This document shows, one piece after another, positions 13,952 to 17,682 of a DNA stretch of 17,682 nucleotides (within the stretch, counting starts at the first letter, position 1; each line of letters opens with the position of its first letter). The stretch is from assembly GCA_001464165.1 (NCBI GenBank), contig LNEX01000361.1, forward strand, positions 1 to 17,682, written 5' to 3'. This DNA is from a bacterium Ga0077546. GTDB taxonomy: Bacteria; Cyanobacteriota; Vampirovibrionia; Obscuribacterales; Obscuribacteraceae. The notes beneath the pieces were generated by a model. It did no database searches, was not told where the DNA came from, and saw only the letters and a list, made by a program, of their open reading frames with translations. A program made the position numbers and the translations under genes.

Positions 13952-14868
13952 GAGTGTTCTACTTCGGCTACAAGCGATTTTCTTAAAGAGCTGCCCGATT
14001 TTGAGATTAGCTCTTCGGCTTGTACTCTGCCAATTTTGCGCTTGAGCATCAAGATTGCAGTTTTTGCCTGACCGTTAGAGGCCACCAAAGCACCTTCTGC
14101 AATTGGTCTTTGCACGTCACAAATAAGAGCAATAATCGATACAGCGCGCTCTCTTAATTTTTCGTTGGTTGGTTTAAGGTCAACCATCAGATTCTCGTAG
14201 ACTTTGCCTAGTCTTACCATGGTGCAAGTTGACAGTAAGTTGAGCACCATCTTCTGGGCTGTCCCTGCTTTCATTCTAGTTGAGCCGGTGAGAGCTTCGG
14301 GGCCGACTACTGGGGCTATAACCACATCGCAAACTTTATTTAGTGGAGATTCAAAGTTGTTGACGATACCGATTGTAGCTGCGCCCTCTTTTTTGGCCAT
14401 TTCTAGAGCAGCTATGACGTAGGGTGTCCGGCCGCTAGCGGTAATGCCAACTACCGCGTCTTTGGCTGTGATTTTGATATTGATGGCGTCTTGTTCGCCT
14501 AGTTCTCTTGAGTCTTCAGCGTTTTCAAAAGAGACAAACATTGCTTCTTTGCCGCCGGCAATACAAGCTTGAACCATCTGGCGGTCAACGCCGAAGGTCG
14601 GATGACATTCTGTGGCATCGAGCACGCCTAGGCGTCCACTGGTTCCGGCTCCGAAGTAGATTAAGCGGCCTCCAGATTTGATCTTGTCGACAATCAAATC
14701 AACTGCCACTGCAATTTCAGGATTGACCTTTTCGACTGCCTGAGCAACTTCAAAGTCTTCCTTTTGCACACGATTGACCAAATCTTTTGTATCGAGAATG
14801 TCTAGATCATTGGTGCGAGAGTTTCTCTCTTCGGTCACCATCTTCGTGAATTCTTTGGCGTAACCCAT
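13948..14868 (-). CDS. murQ: N-acetylmuramic acid 6-phosphate etherase
   Basis: A 306-residue SIS-fold enzyme that cleaves the lactyl ether of MurNAc 6-phosphate to GlcNAc 6-phosphate and D-lactate in peptidoglycan recycling. Signatures are TEERN (12-16), RLIYFGAGTSGRLGVLDATE (68-87), ITASGRTPYVIAAL (142-155), GPEALTGSTRMKAGTAQK (189-206) and LMVDLKPTN (227-235). Catalytic acids correspond to E87 and E118. The motif usually ECPPTF reads ECHPTF here. An ATG at 14934 would add 22 residues, but ATG 14868 has AGGA eight bases upstream and matches the usual length. No MurNAc transporter, AnmK or AmgK gene is seen nearby. It lies 133 nt after the hydantoinase gene on the same strand and converges on the response regulator. 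Confidence 0.96.
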   Translation of the reverse strand: MGYAKEFTKMVTEERNSRTNDLDILDTKDLVNRVQKEDFEVAQAVEKVNPEIAVAVDLIVDKIKSGGRLIYFGAGTSGRLGVLDATECHPTFGVDRQMVQACIAGGKEAMFVSFENAEDSRELGEQDAINIKITAKDAVVGITASGRTPYVIAALEMAKKEGAATIGIVNNFESPLNKVCDVVIAPVVGPEALTGSTRMKAGTAQKMVLNLLSTCTMVRLGKVYENLMVDLKPTNEKLRERAVSIIALICDVQRPIAEGALVASNGQAKTAILMLKRKIGRVQAEELISKSGSSLRKSLVAEVEHS

Positions 14869-15001
14869 GTCGTCCGTCCTAGTCTTGCTTAGTTGCCCAG
14901 TCTTAGTTTCCAGTGTCTTGTCCCCATTGTTCATAGAAATTTGCGTCTATGGTCTTAGATTCTATCAAGCTTGCTGCGCCTATGTATGCAAATTTTGCCG
15001 A

Positions 15002-16429
15002 TTAGTGATTCAACTTTGCATATGCTGACTCTTTGACGTGATGCTGCACCCGTGAGCGCTTTTGGAATTTGCCGTCACCCTTACGGCCGACATACTTGCA
15101 GTTTTCGATCACGACTTTGCCCCGTGAAAGTACTGTTTCGGCCACTCCTTGAACTTCCATACCTTCATAACAGCTGTAGTCTACCCGCATATGATGGGTT
15201 TCGGCGCTAATGGTCACTTTTTTGTTTGGGTCAAAAATGACGATGTCAGCATCTGAACCAACCGCAATAGTACCCTTTCTCGGGAAAAGACCAAAGATCT
15301 TTGCCGCCGCTGTGGACGTGATCTCAACAAATCTATTCAAACTAATGCGATTGCCCACTACTCCGCCATTGAAAATTAGGTTCATCCTATGCTCAACGCC
15401 GGGTCCTCCGTTGGGAATTTTGCTGAAGTCATCTTTGCCCAGTTGTTTCTGGTCTTTGAAGCAGAATGGGCAATGATCAGTGGAAACTACCTGTAGGTCA
15501 TTCATACGCAGGCCAGTCCAAAGTTCATCTTGGTTCCATTTTTCTCGAAGAGCAGGTGTCATCACATATTTAGCGCCTTCAAAGCCCGCTTTTTCGTAGG
15601 CTGTGTAGTCGAGAAAGAGATATTGTGGGCAGGTCTCAGCGAAGGCTGGGATGCCTTCATCCCGTGCTTCTTTGACGCGCTTGAGGGCGTCGTGACAGCT
15701 CAGGTGAACTATGTAGACAGGAGAGCCAGCCATTTCGGCTAGTCTGATAGCGCGATTGACGCCTTCAGCTTCGGCTTGGGTTGGTCTCGTCAAGGCATGG
15801 TATTTTGGCGCCGTGTGGCCCTTTTCTAAGGCGTAGCGAACAATTTCGTCGATCACTATGCCGTTTTCAGCATGCATGCAGATTAGGCCGCCTTCTTCGC
15901 CAGCGGCACTCATGCCTCTAAAGATTGTGGCATCGTCAACCAAAAGTACTCCGGGATAGGCCATAAACATCTTAAAGCTTGTGACCCCTTCTTCGTGAAT
16001 CAGCTTCTTCATTTCGCCGATGCGCTCACGAGGTAAGTCAGTTGTGATCATGTGGAAGCCATAGTCGATGGCGGCTTTGCCGGCCGCCTTTTCGTGCCAA
16101 GTGTCGAGGGCGGTGTAAAGTGATTGTCCTTTAGCTTGGATGGCAAAATCGATTATTGTGGTGGTTCCGCCATGAGCTGCGGCGTAGGTGCCGGTTTCAA
16201 AGTCATCGGCAGAGGTTGTGCCACCGAAGGGCATGTCCATATGAGTGTGGGCGTCGATGCCGCCAGGGATGACATAGCGGTCTTTGGCGTCAATTATTTT
16301 GTCTACAGTGGGCTCAAGGTGGGCTAGAGATTCACCGATAAGGACGATTCGTTCGTCTTCGACTAGAACGTCGGCGTGGTAGTCATCAACTGCCGTGATA
16401 ACGCGACCATTCTTAATCAGTGTCTTCAT
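15002..16429 (-). CDS. hydA: Dihydropyrimidinase / D-hydantoinase
   Basis: A 475-residue amidohydrolase of normal family length. Metal ligands are visible: H61 and H63 in DAHTHMD, the carboxylatable K153 in SFKMFMAYPG, H186 in CMHAENG, H242 in YIVHLSCHDA and D318 in STDHCPF. GGPGVEHRM (341-349) and GTIAVGSDADIVIFDP (386-401) fit the dihydropyrimidinase/hydantoinase group. It would open the ring of dihydrouracil, dihydrothymine or 5-substituted hydantoins. ATG 16429 is preferred because GAGGG lies ten bases upstream and the protein begins MKTLIKNGRV; the longer ATG at 16465 has no Shine-Dalgarno sequence. No dihydropyrimidine dehydrogenase, beta-ureidopropionase or carbamoylase gene is in the window, so the physiological substrate is unclear. 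Confidence 0.94.
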   Translation of the reverse strand: MKTLIKNGRVITAVDDYHADVLVEDERIVLIGESLAHLEPTVDKIIDAKDRYVIPGGIDAHTHMDMPFGGTTSADDFETGTYAAAHGGTTTIIDFAIQAKGQSLYTALDTWHEKAAGKAAIDYGFHMITTDLPRERIGEMKKLIHEEGVTSFKMFMAYPGVLLVDDATIFRGMSAAGEEGGLICMHAENGIVIDEIVRYALEKGHTAPKYHALTRPTQAEAEGVNRAIRLAEMAGSPVYIVHLSCHDALKRVKEARDEGIPAFAETCPQYLFLDYTAYEKAGFEGAKYVMTPALREKWNQDELWTGLRMNDLQVVSTDHCPFCFKDQKQLGKDDFSKIPNGGPGVEHRMNLIFNGGVVGNRISLNRFVEITSTAAAKIFGLFPRKGTIAVGSDADIVIFDPNKKVTISAETHHMRVDYSCYEGMEVQGVAETVLSRGKVVIENCKYVGRKGDGKFQKRSRVQHHVKESAYAKLNH

Positions 16430-16471
16430 TGATTTCGGACCCTCTATTTGGCTCTCATCGGTCATTTGCTT

Positions 16472-16511
16472 TCACTGAAGCTTTACTGTCAGTGGTCAGT
16501 GCTTCTCACTG
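16472..16511. promoter_or_regulatory. Cluster of four CACTG/CAGTG half-sites
   Basis: CACTG at 16473-16477 and 16507-16511 flank two CAGTG copies at 16490-16494 and 16497-16501; the inner two are a 7-bp tandem repeat (GTCAGTG, 16488-16501). They can pair as inverted repeats. The array lies between the candidate -10 box (16522-16527) and the hydantoinase start, suitable for an operator or a leader structure. Confidence 0.4.
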
Positions 16512-16521
16512 GATTAGCCGG

Positions 16522-16527
16522 ATTATA
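16522..16527 (-). promoter_or_regulatory. Candidate -10 box for the hydantoinase gene
   Basis: A perfect TATAAT reads on the minus strand within ACTATATATAATCC, about 93 bases before the start at 16429. No convincing -35 hexamer is found at 16-18 bases upstream. Confidence 0.35.
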
Positions 16528-16636
16528 TATAGTCGAGGCTTTCCAAGGTCGTGGAATTGGAGTTTTCAAGTTGCGATTTAAGCATTTGACAACAGAGGGC
16601 TTTGAGGTTTTCGGTGTCTTTGAAACACCTGGGTAA

Positions 16637-17350
16637 TCAGAATTGGCTCTTGGTATTCTCTTTTTCTGATATTTCAAAGCGATAACCTACGCCATAAACC
16701 GCGTGAATTACCTCTAACTCAGGGGCAATGCGGGCTAGCTTCTTGCGCAGATTTTTGATGTGACTGTCTATCACTCTATCTGTGGCTTGTTGGTCTAATT
16801 GCGCGCAAAAATCAAGTAGTTGATCGCGGGTAAAAATGCGGCCAGGGCGACTAATCAGCAAGCTGAGCAAGCGAAATTCGGTGCGAGTTAAGTCTATCGG
16901 TATGTTTTTAAAGGTAATGCGGCCTTGTTCGTCATCTACTGAGAATAGCTTGGCTTGTGGCTCTTCAACTTGAGGCGGCCGTTGTCTGCGGTAGACAATT
17001 TTTACTCTTGCCACAACTTCACGCGGACTAAACGGTTTGCAGATATAGTCGTCGGCCCCTAATTCTAGCCCGAGTAGCCGGTCTAGCTCTTCTACGCGCG
17101 CGCTAATCATAATGATTGGCACGGCTGAAAATTTGCGTATTTCTTTGCAAATTTCGAGGCCGTCCATTCCCGGCAGCATAACATCGAGCAAAATCAGATC
17201 TGGTGGAGTGTTCTTAACGACTGCCACGACGCCATCTCCGCTATCTTTGTGGCTGACGGAAAAACCGGCTTGCGACAAGTAATCACTGAGAATTTCGGCG
17301 ATTTTGATTTCGTCTTCGACGATTAGAATGTGGAAGGATTTATCGCTCAT
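16637..17350 (-). CDS. baeR: BaeR-like OmpR-family response regulator
   Basis: A 237-residue regulator. The receiver (about 7-120) has E12/D13, phospho-acceptor D56 in LLDVMLPGMDG, S83 and K105. The run LLGLELGADDYICKPFSPRE (92-111) with VVARVK closely resembles E. coli BaeR as I remember it. The winged helix (about 145-228) has LTRTEFRLL (153-161), RIFTRDQLLD (171-180), recognition helix TDRVIDSHIKNLRKKL (190-205) and GVGYRF (220-225). BaeR controls envelope-stress and efflux genes in Enterobacteria; the regulon here is unknown. ATG 17350 shares one base with the kinase stop (TGATG), so the two are translationally coupled. No clear terminator follows. Confidence 0.93.
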   Translation of the reverse strand: MSDKSFHILIVEDEIKIAEILSDYLSQAGFSVSHKDSGDGVVAVVKNTPPDLILLDVMLPGMDGLEICKEIRKFSAVPIIMISARVEELDRLLGLELGADDYICKPFSPREVVARVKIVYRRQRPPQVEEPQAKLFSVDDEQGRITFKNIPIDLTRTEFRLLSLLISRPGRIFTRDQLLDFCAQLDQQATDRVIDSHIKNLRKKLARIAPELEVIHAVYGVGYRFEISEKENTKSQF

Positions 17351-17682
17351 CAGACCCCTTCCTCTTTACCGTCGATTTTACCGTCGATTTTAACTTCGAT
17401 GGCTTTGAGATTGGTCTTGCTGCCTTGGGCAATGGTTTCGGAACCGGCAGGTAAGCTCAACTCTATTTTTAAGCCACCCATGGCTGAGTGACTGGCCTCA
17501 ATTGTGCCGCCGAGCATTTGCATATTGTTTAGGCAGATGGCGAGCCCTAGGCCAGAGCCGCCCATGGTGCGGCTGCGCGATGATTCGACTCTGAAGAAAC
17601 GATCAAACAATTTTGGTAGCAGCTCATCAGGCACACCGGGTTCGGTGTCTGCAAAGAACAGTTTCAATGTTTTGCCGCTTCT
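17350..17682 (-). CDS. baeS: BaeS-like sensor kinase, C-terminal part (N-terminus beyond window)
   Basis: The frame is open through the right edge, so only the last 110 residues are visible, part of the HATPase domain. Seen are KLFFADTEPGVPDELLPKLF (G1 region, with DTEPG replacing the common DxGxG), the F-box LFDRFFRVE, and G2 GGSGLGLAICLN. The D-x-x-PGV variant is also what I recall in BaeS. The last 35 residues extend beyond the usual kinase end and are hydrophilic, containing a duplicated KIDG. N-box, HisKA, sensor and membrane parts lie outside the window. It is co-translated with the downstream regulator gene through a TGATG overlap. Confidence 0.88.
   Translation of the reverse strand, partial: RSGKTLKLFFADTEPGVPDELLPKLFDRFFRVESSRSRTMGGSGLGLAICLNNMQMLGGTIEASHSAMGGLKIELSLPAGSETIAQGSKTNLKAIEVKIDGKIDGKEEGV
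17367..17390. repeat. 12-nt tandem duplication in the kinase tail
   Basis: TACCGTCGATTT occurs twice head to tail (17367-17378 and 17379-17390), encoding the repeated KIDG near the C-terminus of the BaeS-like kinase. A third, diverged copy may follow (TAACTTCGAT). Confidence 0.75.

Noticed and set aside
16610..16632. Possible terminator after the BaeR-like gene
   Set aside because: Only a 5-bp stem (GGTGT/ACACC) with a 7-base loop and no T run on the minus strand.

Overview
The window looks like a chromosomal segment of a Gram-negative-type bacterium with moderate GC content. Many proteins carry export signals, MurQ implies peptidoglycan recycling, and there are several secreted repeat or TPR proteins. 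The mix (FtsH paralogue, DUF1269 protein, fasciclin protein, secreted TPR proteins, BaeSR-like pair) would fit a non-photosynthetic cyanobacterial relative such as Vampirovibrionia/Obscuribacterales. That placement rests on overall style and memory, with no marker gene, so it is a weak guess. No phage, transposon, CRISPR array, tRNA or rRNA was seen, and no gene-free stretch exceeds about 300 bases.

Layout. At 1-561 (+) is the 3' part of a Pro/Ala-rich repeat protein, closed by a clear terminator. At 688-1668 (+) is an exported TPR-matrixin zinc protease. Converging on it is a four-gene minus-strand cluster (7007 down to 1652): a membrane-tethered thioredoxin-fold protein that lacks the first active-site Cys, a small single-pass membrane protein, a 1127-residue FtsH-family protein with THREE complete-looking AAA+ modules before one M41 protease domain, and a secreted beta-propeller-like protein. 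Gaps are 5, 15 and 11 nt. Upstream on the same strand are a terminator, a fasciclin-domain secreted protein with a His-rich mature N-terminus (7216-7773), and an ordinary thioredoxin, trxA (7903-8223).

At 8510-11481 (+) a sensor histidine kinase, a small Cys-pair protein and a MoeB/MoeZ-type E1-like enzyme with a rhodanese tail form a tight run. Then come a secreted TPR/coiled-coil protein, a DUF1269 membrane protein, a very strong 18-bp hairpin, and a response regulator with an intact receiver but a degenerate output domain. On the minus strand follow murQ (stop overlapping that regulator's stop), a dihydropyrimidinase/D-hydantoinase, and a BaeR-like regulator with the end of its BaeS-like kinase running off the right edge.

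The most notable object is the triple-AAA FtsH-like protein and its partners. All three AAA+ modules keep Walker A, Walker B and both arginine-finger positions, and the HEAGH zinc site plus the third Asp ligand are present. The usual periplasmic domain between the two membrane helices is missing, and the middle module has a shortened entry segment and pore loop. I infer a membrane-anchored unfoldase-protease with a stacked motor. The function of the set is unknown.
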